Positions 1 to 9,629 are shown, counted from the first letter of the stretch. The stretch is DNA of 64,000 nt from Pseudarthrobacter defluvii (GCF_030323865.1 NZ_CP066362.1:496001-560000); one strand, 5' to 3'. A program made the numbers and translations. Notes: a model not told the origin generated them from the sequence alone.

Positions 1-909
1 ACGGGTTTGGAGTTCGACGGCGGGCGGGTCACCGGAGTGCGCTGCCGCAGGGCCGGAGCCACCGGCGAGCAGGTGCTGCACGCCGACGTGGTGGTGGCCG
101 CGGATGGACGGCATTCGGTGCTGCGCCAGGCGGCCGGGATGCGGACCAAGGAGTATCCCGTGCCTTTCGACGTTTGGTGGTTCACGCTTCCACGCCACGC
201 CTCCGAGAAAGGTGAAGTTGCCGGGGTGGTGCCCGCCATCGGCGACCGGGACGCCATGATCGCGCTCAACCGCACCAAGTACTACCAGATGGGCTATCTC
301 GCCCCCAAGGGTTCCGACGCCCTGATTCGCTCCAATGGTGTGGACCGGTTCCGGCAGCGGGTGGCGGCGCTCCGCCCGGACCTCGCGGACCGCGTCGAGT
401 CCATCCGCAGCGTGGAGGACCTGCACTGGCTGGACGTCAAACTGAACCGCCTGCGCCGATGGTACGTGGACGGCTTCCTGTGCATTGGGGACGCGGCGCA
501 CGCGATGTCCCCCGCCGGGGGAGTGGGAATCAACCTCGCCATCCAGGACGCAGTGGCAGCCGCGGAACGGCTGGCTCCGGACCTTCGCCGGGGATACGTG
601 CGCACCAAAACCCTCGCCGCGATCCAGCGCCGCCGCCGCATGCCCACGGTGGTGGTGCAGACCGTGCAGCGCGTCATGCACAGGGTGGTGTTCGTTCCGC
701 TCTTCGAGGGGAGGCTGTCCGGAGACACGCTGGCAGGCAAGGGGGTTGGTGGCAGGTTCCTGATACAGCGGGCCATCTTTTTCATCCTCCGCCACAACCC
801 CGTGGTAAAGCGCGTACTCCCGCGCGTCATCGCGCTGGGACCGCGCCCGGAGCATGCGCCGGGGTTTGCGCGCCCACTCACGGTCCGCCCACCCACTAAA
901 CTTGAAGCC
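1..909 (+). CDS. FAD-dependent monooxygenase (PHBH/UbiH-like), 5'-truncated
   Basis: The C-terminal part of a class A flavoprotein monooxygenase enters from the left edge, open from base 1. Two FAD-site signatures are visible: the ADGRHS form of the DG motif (about nt 94-111) and the GDAAHAMSPAGG motif (about nt 490-525) that contacts the flavin ribityl/pyrophosphate. The last recognisable residues (RPEHAPGF) look like a natural C-terminus, but no stop codon follows: the frame continues directly into pyrE at 910. The end given is the base before the pyrE start, not a stop. The substrate is unknown and the dinucleotide fold lies outside the window. Confidence 0.8.
897..902 (+). promoter_or_regulatory. 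-10 hexamer for leaderless pyrE
   Basis: TAAACT lies 7 nt before the pyrE ATG, with no Shine-Dalgarno sequence between. This is the spacing expected when transcription starts at the A of the start codon. It fits the same pattern at several other genes in the window. Inferred from sequence only. Confidence 0.5.
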
Positions 910-1494
910 ATGACTTCGCCCACTGACACTGCGGTAGACACCGCGGCTGCCCGCGCCCGACTGCTCGAACTGATCAAGGAGCTCGCCGTGGTCCGCGGCA
1001 AGGTGATCCTTTCCAGTGGAGCTGAGGCCGACTACTACATCGACCTCCGCCGCATCTCGCTGCACCACGAGGCGTCCAAGCTGGTGGGCCAGGTCATGCT
1101 GGCGCTGGCGGACGACGCCGGCATCGACTTTGAGTGCGCCGGCGGGCTGACCATGGGTGCCGACCCCGTGGGTACAGCCGTGATGCACGCCGCCGTTGAC
1201 GCCGGCCGCACCGTTGACGCGTTCGTGGTCCGCAAGGCGCAGAAGTCCTACGGCATGGGCCGCCAGGTGGAGGGCCCCTCCGTCGAGGGCCGCAAGGTGC
1301 TGGTCCTGGAGGACACCTCCACCACGGGCGGCTCCGCGCTCACGGCAGTCGAAGGCGTCCGGAAAGCCGGCGGCAACGTTGTGGCAGTGGCCGTGATCGT
1401 GGACCGCGACACCGGTGCCAAGGAAAAGATCGAAGCCGAAACCGGCGTGCCGTACCTGTTCGCGTTCGGCAAGGACGAACTGGGGCTGGACTAG
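910..1494 (+). CDS. pyrE: Orotate phosphoribosyltransferase
   Basis: Makes orotidine 5'-phosphate from orotate and PRPP in de novo pyrimidine synthesis; cytoplasmic. The 194-aa length is normal. The PRPP loop reads VLVLEDTSTTGGSALTAV (about residues 115-132), and the orotate-side segment GKVILSSGAEADYYIDLR is near the N-terminus. The ATG at 910 is chosen because homologous proteins start here and a -10 hexamer sits 7 nt upstream. The upstream monooxygenase frame is in phase and has no stop, so a fusion product cannot be excluded. The TAG stop overlaps the stop of the convergent flavin reductase within one CTAG. Confidence 0.93.
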   Translation: MTSPTDTAVDTAAARARLLELIKELAVVRGKVILSSGAEADYYIDLRRISLHHEASKLVGQVMLALADDAGIDFECAGGLTMGADPVGTAVMHAAVDAGRTVDAFVVRKAQKSYGMGRQVEGPSVEGRKVLVLEDTSTTGGSALTAVEGVRKAGGNVVAVAVIVDRDTGAKEKIEAETGVPYLFAFGKDELGLD

Positions 1495-2120
1495 ACCCCG
1501 CGGCCGGACGGGCCGCTGGTCTGGGCGGTGAACCGCTGCTCCGCCCTTGCGTTTTGGCCAAGATGGCGACCTTTCCCAAAGTAGTGGCGGAATGTATAGA
1601 ACATGGGCCGCCAGGTTCGCACGTCCACACGGGAGGTATCGAGCGCCAGGTCATCGCGGACTTGCACCTGCCGGACGCGTACATGGATTGCATGCAGGTC
1701 GGCTTCCAAGGGCCACGAGTTGTCCAGGGTCGCCTCGATATGGACGGGACATTGCGCAATCCGTTGGGGAGCGGTCCGCAGGCCCGGCAACGGGTCCCAG
1801 CCCGCCACGGCCCATTTGTCGTGCTCGGTGCGGTAGCTGCTGCCCTTCACGGCCGGCACCGGGTCACTGCCCGTGGTCATGGAGATCCGTTCGATGGCCG
1901 GCGCCATGCATTCCTCGGGAAGATTGAGCACCACCTCGCCGGTGCGGATCAGGTTCCGGTAACCCTGGCTACGGGAGCTGAGCCCCAGGACGTAGTGGTC
2001 TCCCAGCGACCACGCGGAGGAGATGGGCGTGATGTTGGTGGTTCCATCCGGGTTGCTGGTGGTTAGCAGGACCACCAGGGAGCCGAAGTAGTGGACGCTT
2101 GGGGAAATCGTGGTGAACAT
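1491..2120 (-). CDS. Flavin reductase family protein (FMN-binding split barrel)
   Basis: A 209-aa protein of the flavin reductase-like/split-barrel family, which bind FMN and either supply reduced flavin to oxygenases or act alone. The N-terminal segment FGSLVVLLTTSNPDGTTNI with SSAWSLGD is the usual flavin-binding beginning of this fold. The ATG at 2120 has GGAAGGA seven bases upstream. It is divergent from an ArsR-like regulator at 2185, a plausible regulator-target pair. Its stop codon overlaps that of pyrE. The physiological substrate is not evident. Confidence 0.8.
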   Translation of the reverse strand: MFTTISPSVHYFGSLVVLLTTSNPDGTTNITPISSAWSLGDHYVLGLSSRSQGYRNLIRTGEVVLNLPEECMAPAIERISMTTGSDPVPAVKGSSYRTEHDKWAVAGWDPLPGLRTAPQRIAQCPVHIEATLDNSWPLEADLHAIHVRVRQVQVRDDLALDTSRVDVRTWRPMFYTFRHYFGKGRHLGQNARAEQRFTAQTSGPSGRGV

Positions 2121-2184
2121 GGGTTCATCCTTCCCGGGAGAAGGTTTGAGGGGGGACAAACTGTCCTCCGGGCAGGATGGCTGC

Positions 2185-2898
2185 ATGACAGCGTATTGGG
2201 CTGAGGACCTCGCCCTGATAGCCAGGGCGATGGGAGAAGCGTCGCGGGCGCGGATCCTGGTTGCCCTCATGGATGCCCGGGCCTGGACAGCCACAGAACT
2301 TGCCGGCTGTGCGCGGATCAGCAAGGGCACGGCCACCACGCATTTGAACCATCTCGTTGATGTCGGCCTGCTGGATGAAGTGCGCCAGGGGCGGCACCGG
2401 TATGTACGGTTGAAGAACCAGGGTGTAGCCGACGCGATCGAAGCCATGGTCCGGCTCAGTCCTTCACCCGGCCCGGAAGTTCCCACGACCTACCGCGGGG
2501 GCAGGCATAAGCAGGAGCTGCAACATGGCCGGACCTGCTACCAGCATTTGGCCGGGGCAATGGGGGTCAAACTGACCGCCCTGTGGCAAACCCGTGGGTT
2601 CATCACCCCGGCTTGGGAGGTGAGCGGGGCCGGGTTTGACTGGGCGGAATCGATTGGCCTGCGGTTCCCCGACAAGCCGCCACGCCCTTTGGTCCGGCCG
2701 TGCCTGGACTGGACCGAACGTGTTGACCATGCCGCCGGCGTGCTGCCGGATCTTTTCACCCAGCACGCACTGTCGTCAGGATGGCTCAAGCGCGGATCGC
2801 ATCCCCGCTCCGTCGTCCTGACTGAATCAGGCGCCGGGCGGCTTGCCGGCTTGGGACTGGCCAATGCGCTTGGAGCCCCCATAGGCGCTGATTTATGA
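2185..2898 (+). CDS. Winged-helix (ArsR-like) transcriptional regulator
   Basis: A 237-aa DNA-binding protein. Residues about 8-80 form an ArsR-type winged helix: MGEASRARILVALMD, then a recognition helix around CARISKGTATTHLNHLVDVG, then a wing with RQGRHRYVRL. The C-terminal half (HGRTCYQHLAGAMGVKL onward) matches a family of metalloregulator-like proteins with an uncharacterised C-terminal domain; no classic metal-binding cysteine pair is present. The ATG at 2185 is preceded by CAGGAT at 2173-2178 with a 6-nt gap, the leaderless pattern; an in-frame upstream ATG at 2110 would overlap the divergent gene. It probably controls the flavin reductase across the shared promoter region. Confidence 0.75.
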   Translation: MTAYWAEDLALIARAMGEASRARILVALMDARAWTATELAGCARISKGTATTHLNHLVDVGLLDEVRQGRHRYVRLKNQGVADAIEAMVRLSPSPGPEVPTTYRGGRHKQELQHGRTCYQHLAGAMGVKLTALWQTRGFITPAWEVSGAGFDWAESIGLRFPDKPPRPLVRPCLDWTERVDHAAGVLPDLFTQHALSSGWLKRGSHPRSVVLTESGAGRLAGLGLANALGAPIGADL

Positions 2899-2938
2899 TG
2901 TGCGTTAACACTTTTCAGTTGCTTGGAGACCATGCATC

Positions 2939-3706
2939 TTGCTCCCCCCAGAACAGCCCTTGAGCGCAACCGACCAGGTGCAGAACCTGATCCTGGAAAG
3001 CGCTGATTTCGAGGATTTCCTTAACGAACTCGCCCGGTTCTCCGCCCACCAAATGGCAGGGGACGGCGACGATGCCCTGTGCGGCATCACCTTGCTCCGT
3101 GACCGCAAGGCAGCCACCATTGGCTGGAGCAGCCCCTCGGCGCGGGAAGTGGACGAGATCCAGTACTCCCTTTCCCAAGGTCCTTGCCTGACTGCGGCGA
3201 AGGAAGAACGGGAAGTCTACGTTCCGGATCTGCTGCAGGAGGACCGGTGGGGCCCGGACTATGCCGCTGCGGTTGCCTCGCATGGCCTGCGCTCGGTCTT
3301 TTCCCTGCCCTTCCACCTGCAGGGCGAAGCCAGGGCAGCCCTGAACCTCTACTCTGATTTCCCGCACAAGTTCGACGGGCGGGCTGCGGAGAGGGCCAGG
3401 GACTTCACCCGGGAGATCTCACAGGCCCTGCGCCTGGCCGTCAGGTTCTCGCTGCACGCAGACAGCGCGACCAACCTCAAGGCCACCCTGGAATCCCGCA
3501 CCATCATCGACATCGCGGTGGGCATCGTCATGGCGCAGAACCGCTGCAGCCAAGAGGCCGCCGTCGAAATCCTCACCGAGGCGTCCAGCAACAGCAACAC
3601 AAAGCTGCGGGACATCGCCAAGTCACTGGTTGATTCGGTGGGCGGTCCCGGTGCGCGCACCTACTACCAGGAGCCGGGGAAGGTCGGGTCGGGCCCCAGC
3701 GCCTGA
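2939..3706 (+). CDS. GAF and ANTAR domain-containing protein (putative RNA-binding antiterminator)
   Basis: A 255-aa cytoplasmic signalling protein. Residues about 20-165 form a GAF sensor domain (GPCLTAAKEEREVYVPDL, then SVFSLPFHLQGEARAALNLYS). Residues about 180-238 form an ANTAR domain (LESRTIIDIAVGIVMAQNRC), the RNA-binding helix bundle of antiterminators. Starts at TTG 2939 with GGAG ten bases upstream; an ATG at 2932 is out of frame, so the true start is uncertain. The next gene encodes a STAS-like protein, suggesting a phosphorylation or stress-signalling module. The ligand and target RNA are unknown. Confidence 0.82.
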   Translation: MLPPEQPLSATDQVQNLILESADFEDFLNELARFSAHQMAGDGDDALCGITLLRDRKAATIGWSSPSAREVDEIQYSLSQGPCLTAAKEEREVYVPDLLQEDRWGPDYAAAVASHGLRSVFSLPFHLQGEARAALNLYSDFPHKFDGRAAERARDFTREISQALRLAVRFSLHADSATNLKATLESRTIIDIAVGIVMAQNRCSQEAAVEILTEASSNSNTKLRDIAKSLVDSVGGPGARTYYQEPGKVGSGPSA

Positions 3707-3786
3707 CGGCAGCTTGTGCGGGGGCTTCACGGGGGTTACGCTTGCGGAGGTTGAGCCGTCGGCCATAGACCTCTTTTGGAGTACCT

Positions 3787-4407
3787 ATGGACCGCGTATT
3801 AGACGCACTCGTTAACCTTGATGTCCCTGCCGACATCGTCCGGATTGAAGTCCGGGGGGCCCTTCACCACGACACCCGTGCTGACCTGGTCCACATTATC
3901 CGCCGCGTCCGAAGGATGGGCATCCGCTGCCGCATCTGCGTTGATCTTTCGCAGGCTGAGCTTATTGAATCCTCCGCGCTGGCCGGGCTGCGGACGGATC
4001 TCAACGCAATCGCCACCAACTCATTGCTGGGTGTTCCTTCCGCCACGGTGGAACTTCAGCTCACGCCCGCCGCGCATGATTGGGCCCCGGAGAATGCCGC
4101 CAGCTGCCAGCCGCTCCTGATGGACGACGACGTCCGTGAGCTTTTCCCCGGGGGCGAGTTTGCCGGTGAGTTCCCCCAGCTGCCCGTCATGTGGATCCAA
4201 GAGCTGTACGGCCGCCCGCTGACCGAATACACAGACGAGGAACTGCTCCAGGCGAGTGACGCGGTCTTTGCGCTCCTGGACACCCCGGAAGCCCCCGACG
4301 GAGCGGACCTGCTGGGCCGCTACAACGATATCGGCCTGGAAATCCTCCGCCGCCGGCAGGAACCCCACGCGCCGTTCCCAGCTGCGGAAGGGCAGGCCGC
4401 CAGCTGA
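3787..4407 (+). CDS. STAS-like domain protein, function unknown
   Basis: A 206-aa protein. Residues about 15-75 (VRIEVRGALHHDTRADLV, then ICVDLSQAELIESSALAGL) have the beta-alpha pattern of anti-sigma-factor antagonist (STAS) domains, with SSALAG where the phosphorylatable serine/threonine of SpoIIAA-type proteins lies. The remaining 130 residues are not recognised. GGAG six bases before the ATG supports the start. It follows the GAF-ANTAR gene on the same strand by 80 bp, so a shared signalling role is likely but inferred. Confidence 0.6.
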   Translation: MDRVLDALVNLDVPADIVRIEVRGALHHDTRADLVHIIRRVRRMGIRCRICVDLSQAELIESSALAGLRTDLNAIATNSLLGVPSATVELQLTPAAHDWAPENAASCQPLLMDDDVRELFPGGEFAGEFPQLPVMWIQELYGRPLTEYTDEELLQASDAVFALLDTPEAPDGADLLGRYNDIGLEILRRRQEPHAPFPAAEGQAAS

Positions 4408-4476
4408 CCCTCCCGTCACCAAACGGTTACCTCCACCGGTTGCAGTGGCCACTTTCGGTGGGCTTACGGTAGGAGG

Positions 4477-5517
4477 GTGCCGTATGAGGGGGAGGTAAGT
4501 CCGCAGGGCCGGCGCTGGGTCCCAGACGCCCGGCTGCTGCTGGAAGCGGCTGCCCTAAAGCGCTTTTCACGGCGCAGCTTCCTGGCCGGTGCCGGGGCCT
4601 CCGGACTTCTGGCTGCCGACATGCTGGTGACCCGCGACGTGCAGTCGCAGCGCCGCAGCACCAGGATCCTGACCGTTCCTGATGACTTCGCCGACGCCTA
4701 CTACCCGGACGCCAGCTGGTTCCTGTTCCCGGGCTACAAAACCAGCTGGGAAGAGGCGCAGTGGATCCTCAACACCATGCGCGGCGCCCTGAACAAGCGG
4801 GCCCGGCTAGCCGCCGTCGGGTACTCCAATCTGGGCCTGAACATCACCGAGGTGGTCAACGCCATCACTGACTACATCGCCGCCGAGAAGATCACCAAGC
4901 TGTTCTTTTACGGACACAGCTTTGGCGGCATGCTGGCAACACAGGTGGCTGCGCGGCTGCTGGCGTTGCAGGGAGTCCAGGTGCAGTTCATCCTCCTGGA
5001 CTCCAGCCCCTACAGCGCGCACGACGTCCTGGACCAGAGTTGGTTCGACGGCGTGGTGTTCCTTTACGAGAGCGGGGTCAGGTTCCCGTCCACCCTCCGC
5101 GGCGGCTATGAACTGGGGGAGCGGATCATCCACAAGGACGAACGGAGCTGGCGGCAGATCCTGAACCAGACGCTGGAGCAGCTTTCACCGATTGCCCCGT
5201 CCAATGTCCTGGTCCAGACGGAGTCCGCCTACATCTACCACTTCGAGGGAAGCCAGTTCGCCGGCCATCTTGGCACAGCCAAGATGGCCTACATAGGCAA
5301 TCCCAAGGACGGGACCGTGGACTACGAGACCGCGTCCGAAACGTGGTCCGTGGTGTTCAAGGACAACATGGTCTCAAGCAACCTGCAGACCACCGGTGCT
5401 GCCCCCGCCCACGCCAGCCCCGGCTGGAATCCGCAGATCTACCGGCCCCTGGTAAAGGAGTTGCTGGACGAGTACTTCCCACTTCCCCGGGGCGGTTCCC
5501 GGGTCAGCATCTTCTAG
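4477..5517 (+). CDS. Tat-exported alpha/beta hydrolase-fold protein
   Basis: A 346-aa protein. The twin-arginine motif SRRSFLAGAGASGLLAAD (residues 31-48) predicts Tat export. The nucleophile elbow GHSFGG (about 146-151) makes Ser148 the likely catalytic serine of an esterase/lipase-type hydrolase; the acid and histidine are not assigned. The GTG at 4477 is preceded by TACGGT and then AGGAGG, so it could be leaderless or SD-led. The substrate is unknown. The TAG stop overlaps the convergent HAD gene stop in a CTAG at 5514-5517. Confidence 0.7.
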   Translation: MPYEGEVSPQGRRWVPDARLLLEAAALKRFSRRSFLAGAGASGLLAADMLVTRDVQSQRRSTRILTVPDDFADAYYPDASWFLFPGYKTSWEEAQWILNTMRGALNKRARLAAVGYSNLGLNITEVVNAITDYIAAEKITKLFFYGHSFGGMLATQVAARLLALQGVQVQFILLDSSPYSAHDVLDQSWFDGVVFLYESGVRFPSTLRGGYELGERIIHKDERSWRQILNQTLEQLSPIAPSNVLVQTESAYIYHFEGSQFAGHLGTAKMAYIGNPKDGTVDYETASETWSVVFKDNMVSSNLQTTGAAPAHASPGWNPQIYRPLVKELLDEYFPLPRGGSRVSIF

Positions 5518-6350
5518 ATCTGGTTCTTCAGGTCCGCCACCGAGTTCAGCACCTGGTTGGGCCGGAACGGGTACGCGGCGATGTCGTCCTTGTGGGTGAT
5601 GCCGCTCAGGACCAGGACGGTGTGCAGGCCAGCCTCCATGCCGGCAATGATGTCCGTATCCATCCGGTCACCGATCATGGCGGTGGTTTCGGAATGGGCG
5701 TCGATCTGGTTCATCGCCGAACGGAACATCATGGGGTTCGGCTTGCCCACAATGTAAGGCTCCCTGCCGGTGGCCTTGGTGATCAGGGCCGCGATGGCGC
5801 CGGTGGCGGGCATCGGGCCGTCCTTGGAGGGGCCGGTGGCGTCCGGGTTGGTGGCGATGAACCGGGCACCGGCCAGGATCAGGCGGATGGCGGTGGTGAT
5901 CGCTTCGAAAGAGTACGTGCGCGTCTCGCCGAGCACCACGAAGTCGGGGTTCTGGTCGGTGAGGATGAAGCCTGCCTCGTGCAACGCCGTCGTCAGCCCT
6001 GCCTCGCCGATGGTGTAGGCGCGGTTCCCGGATTCAGCGCCCCCGGCGGACACCTGGTCCTTCAGGAACTGGGCCGTGGCGAGGGCGGAGGTCCAGATGT
6101 TTTCCTCCGGGATCTCCAGACCGGACGCGCGCAGGCGGGCGGCGAGGTCGCGGGGGGTAAAGATGGAGTTATTGGTCAGCACCAGGAAGCGCTTTGAGGT
6201 ATCCACCCAGCGCTGGATCAGTTCCGCGGCTCCCGGGATGGGCTGGTTTTCGTGGACCAGGACGCCGTCCATGTCCGTCAACCAGCACTCGATGTCCTGG
6301 CCGCTGCGGTATACCGCGGGGTTGCCTGCTACCTCGTCTGCCTCTGCCAT
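5514..6350 (-). CDS. HAD-IIA family sugar-phosphatase-type hydrolase (NagD-like)
   Basis: A 278-aa cytoplasmic phosphatase. HAD motif I is WLTDMDGVLVHEN (about residues 23-35; two catalytic Asp), motif II is FLVLTNNS (about 55-62), and the C2-type cap ends with GKPNPMMF and the acidic motif IV MIGDRMDTDI. These assign it to the HAD-IIA/NagD group, which dephosphorylate small sugar or nucleotide phosphates. Divergent from the SPOUT methyltransferase at 6403, with a 52-bp shared promoter region. Confidence 0.85.
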   Translation of the reverse strand: MAEADEVAGNPAVYRSGQDIECWLTDMDGVLVHENQPIPGAAELIQRWVDTSKRFLVLTNNSIFTPRDLAARLRASGLEIPEENIWTSALATAQFLKDQVSAGGAESGNRAYTIGEAGLTTALHEAGFILTDQNPDFVVLGETRTYSFEAITTAIRLILAGARFIATNPDATGPSKDGPMPATGAIAALITKATGREPYIVGKPNPMMFRSAMNQIDAHSETTAMIGDRMDTDIIAGMEAGLHTVLVLSGITHKDDIAAYPFRPNQVLNSVADLKNQI

Positions 6351-6390
6351 GCCTGCCTCCGCCTGTGATGGTTGCCCGAAGAGTCCAGTC

Positions 6391-6396
6391 TAGTGT
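6391..6396 (+). promoter_or_regulatory. -10 hexamer for the leaderless SPOUT methyltransferase gene
   Basis: TAGTGT is followed by 6 nt and then the GTG start at 6403, with no ribosome-binding site. This is the strongest reason for choosing GTG 6403 over the in-frame ATG at 6421. Confidence 0.5.
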
Positions 6397-6402
6397 TGAA
6401 GG

Positions 6403-7077
6403 GTGAACCAAACGCCCGGCATGACAGACGAACCCGACCACCAGCCCGGGGAGGCCGAACCCGCAAAGGCGGAGGTCGGCGTCGGGCCCTGGGAAGGGGA
6501 ACTTCCCGAAGGCGACCACTGGGACCCTGATCTGCTGGCCGACGGCGACCGGCGCAACGTCCTGGACAAATACCGCTACTGGAAGCACGAGGCGATCGTC
6601 GCGGAACTGGACTCGCGGCGCCACAACTTCCACGTGGCCATCGAAAACTGGCAGCACGACCTGAACATCGGCACCGTGGTGCGCACCGCCAACGCCTTCC
6701 TTGCCAAGGAAGTGCACATCATCGGCCGACGGCGGTGGAACCGGCGCGGTGCCATGGTCACCGACCGCTACCAGCATGTCCGCCACCACCCCACCGTTGA
6801 GGACTTTGTCCAGTGGGCGCAGGGGGAGGGGCTCGCGATCATCGGAATCGACATCTTCCCGGACTCCGTGCCGCTGGAAACCTACGAGCTGCCCCGGGAC
6901 TGCGTGCTGGTCTTCGGACAGGAGGGGCCGGGCCTGACCCCGGAAGTCCACCAGGCTGCCGTCGCCACGCTGTCCATCGAGCAGTTCGGTTCCACCCGCT
7001 CCATCAATGCGGCCTCCGCCGCCGCCATCGCCATGCACGCGTGGATCCGCCGGCACGTCTTCAACCAGCATGTCTAG
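6403..7077 (+). CDS. TrmH-family (SPOUT) RNA 2'-O-methyltransferase
   Basis: A 224-aa protein with all three SPOUT motifs: NIGTVVRTAN (motif 1), CVLVFGQEGPGL (motif 2) and LSIEQFGSTRSINAASAAAI (motif 3), which build the trefoil-knot SAM site. The family methylates ribose 2'-OH in tRNA or rRNA; which RNA cannot be told here. The first 35 residues are acidic and low-complexity. Starts at GTG 6403, directly after a leaderless-type -10. Confidence 0.85.
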   Translation: MNQTPGMTDEPDHQPGEAEPAKAEVGVGPWEGELPEGDHWDPDLLADGDRRNVLDKYRYWKHEAIVAELDSRRHNFHVAIENWQHDLNIGTVVRTANAFLAKEVHIIGRRRWNRRGAMVTDRYQHVRHHPTVEDFVQWAQGEGLAIIGIDIFPDSVPLETYELPRDCVLVFGQEGPGLTPEVHQAAVATLSIEQFGSTRSINAASAAAIAMHAWIRRHVFNQHV

Positions 7078-7103
7078 GGAAGGGCCGCTTCCTTTGGACG
7101 GCC

Positions 7104-7231
7104 AGGGTGCGGGTGGTGGGCCCACGCCCGCAGGGTTCCCTGGCTGAGCTTGCGAAGTTAGGGTGCGGGTGGTGGGCCCACGCCCGCAGGGTTCCCTGGC
7201 TGAGCTTGCGAAGTTAGGGTGCGGGTGGGGC
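7104..7231. repeat. 56-bp tandem intergenic repeat, about 2.3 copies
   Basis: Units at 7104-7159 and 7160-7215 are identical and are followed by a partial third unit that decays after about 13 bp. Each unit begins AGGGTGCGGG, contains the perfect palindrome GTGGGCCCAC inside a GCGGG/CCCGC hairpin, and ends GAGCTTGCGAAGTT. A related, diverged copy lies inverted at about 28697-28748. It lies between the methyltransferase gene and the fba promoter and may act as terminator or dispersed repeat. Confidence 0.85.
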
Positions 7232-7263
7232 GTAACCCAGAGCACTCCCGGCCCGCTAATGGC

Positions 7264-7269
7264 TAGGAT
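7264..7269 (+). promoter_or_regulatory. fba: Probable -10 of the fba promoter
   Basis: TAGGAT lies 70 bp upstream of the fba ATG and gives a leader carrying the GAGGAG ribosome-binding site. No clear -35 was assigned. Confidence 0.35.
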
Positions 7270-7338
7270 GGTGCCAAGCCGTAAGCGGTCTACTTGAGGG
7301 TCTTCCACCCACAGACGAAACTCAGCAGAGGAGCCAGC

Positions 7339-8358
<1,020 letters not shown>

Positions 8359-8781
8359 ATGTCGGACGAGTTCCGCCGGAACCTGATGGGGCCGGAGCCC
8401 ACGCTCCTGCCCGCCGAGACCGAAGTGTACGGACAGCTGGACGCCGGTCAGGAAGCCCTGGACCTGGTGGAAAAGCACCCAACGTCCTCGCTCCTGTGGG
8501 CCATCCTGGCCGAGGAAGCCTGGGCGGAGGGGCGCACCATCGACTCCTACGCCTATGCGCGGGTGGGCTACCACCGCGGCCTGGATTCGCTCCGGCGCAA
8601 TGGCTGGCGGGGCGTGGGGCCCATCCCGTGGGAGCACGAGCCCAACCGCGGCTTCCTGCGGGCGCTCTACTCCCTGGGGCGGGCGTCCTCGGCCATTGGC
8701 GAGGCTGACGAGCCGGAGCGGATCGAGAAATTCCTCAACGACTCGGACCCCAAGGCGAAAGCGGCCATCGAGGGTGCCTGA
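8359..8781 (+). CDS. DUF3151 family protein
   Basis: A 140-aa protein of a conserved actinobacterial family of unknown function (GPEPTLLP, then HPTSSLLWAILAEEAW and YHRGLDSLRRNGWRG). The ATG follows the fba stop with no gap, so translation is probably coupled. Linkage to fba also occurs in other actinobacteria. No catalytic motif or membrane segment is seen. Confidence 0.85.
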   Translation: MSDEFRRNLMGPEPTLLPAETEVYGQLDAGQEALDLVEKHPTSSLLWAILAEEAWAEGRTIDSYAYARVGYHRGLDSLRRNGWRGVGPIPWEHEPNRGFLRALYSLGRASSAIGEADEPERIEKFLNDSDPKAKAAIEGA

Positions 8782-8802
8782 GGCCCAACGGCCTTAAAGC
8801 AG

Positions 8803-8851
8803 ACGACGGCGGGCGGTGACTTTCATTCCGAAAGTCACCACCCGCCGTCGT
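8803..8851. terminator. Bidirectional terminator between the DUF3151 gene and the UDG-like gene
   Basis: Arms of 22 nt with a single mismatch surround a 5-nt loop (left arm starts ACGACGGCGGG, right arm ends CCCGCCGTCGT). It sits between two convergent genes and can fold on either strand. Confidence 0.85.
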
Positions 8852-8855
8852 TCGT

Positions 8856-9485
8856 TTAAGGTTTGGCGATGCCGGTGCGGGCCATGGCGTCGGCGTAGGC
8901 CGTGCGCATGTCTTCGAGGAACTCCTCCTGGCGTGCAGGGGAACCGGCGAACGCGCGGCCGCTCAGCGAGCGGACCTTGTAGGTCTTCAGGCCGCGGCGC
9001 CACAGCAGGGGCACCTCGGTCTTCAGCAGCAGGTTGGCCAGGCGGTTGGCTTCAGTGCCGTGCGCCACGATGACCGATGCGCGGGGCACCAGGGCCAGGA
9101 ACTTCAGCAGGGGCTTCAGGCCGGCCTGAACCTGGTCCGGGGTGAACTTGCCGTTGGGTTCGCCGGGAACGTGCCAGGGGTGGACGTTCCACGGCATCAC
9201 GAACTCGGGGCGCAGGCCCAGCTTCCACTGGATGCCCAGCATACGGGTGGCGGCGTCCTGGTCGCCGGCGGTGATGAAGCCGGACGGATCCGCCTCACCG
9301 ATGTTGGAGTAGAGGCTGACAATGCGGCATTCTTCAACGTCGTGCATCGGATCCACGTAGGGGACCACGGTTCCGGGCTTGGTCTCCCGCAGGGAATCGC
9401 ACAGTTCGTTGACGGCTGCCACGCTGGGTTCGTAGCGGCGGCTCATGAGCTGTTCGTGGAATGTTTCGGGGGCCAGGGCTGTCAT
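8856..9485 (-). CDS. Uracil-DNA glycosylase superfamily-like protein
   Basis: A 209-aa protein. The segment SLYSNIGEADPSGFITAGDQ followed by FVMPWNVHPWHVPGE resembles the water-activating loop and following region of UDG-fold proteins; SVIVAHGTEANRL fits the later His-containing strand. Orthologues in related actinobacteria are commonly labelled uracil-DNA glycosylase, but the canonical motifs are weak, so activity on uracil is not shown. Starts at ATG 9485. Confidence 0.5.
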   Translation of the reverse strand: MTALAPETFHEQLMSRRYEPSVAAVNELCDSLRETKPGTVVPYVDPMHDVEECRIVSLYSNIGEADPSGFITAGDQDAATRMLGIQWKLGLRPEFVMPWNVHPWHVPGEPNGKFTPDQVQAGLKPLLKFLALVPRASVIVAHGTEANRLANLLLKTEVPLLWRRGLKTYKVRSLSGRAFAGSPARQEEFLEDMRTAYADAMARTGIAKP

Positions 9486-9629
9486 GAAGTGCTGGTTCTC
9501 CTGCGGGGATTGGCGTTGCTGCCGCCGGCAGATGAGGGCGCGGGCAGGCGCAACGCATCAGCAGCGGTTGGTTGGGGTGGGCCGGACCTCGCCGGCCTTC
9601 CCCAGTTTAGCAAGCCCCGGGAAGCGAAA

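Noticed and set aside
7104..7231. CRISPR array
   Set aside because: The repeat units are directly adjacent with no spacers and there are no cas genes.
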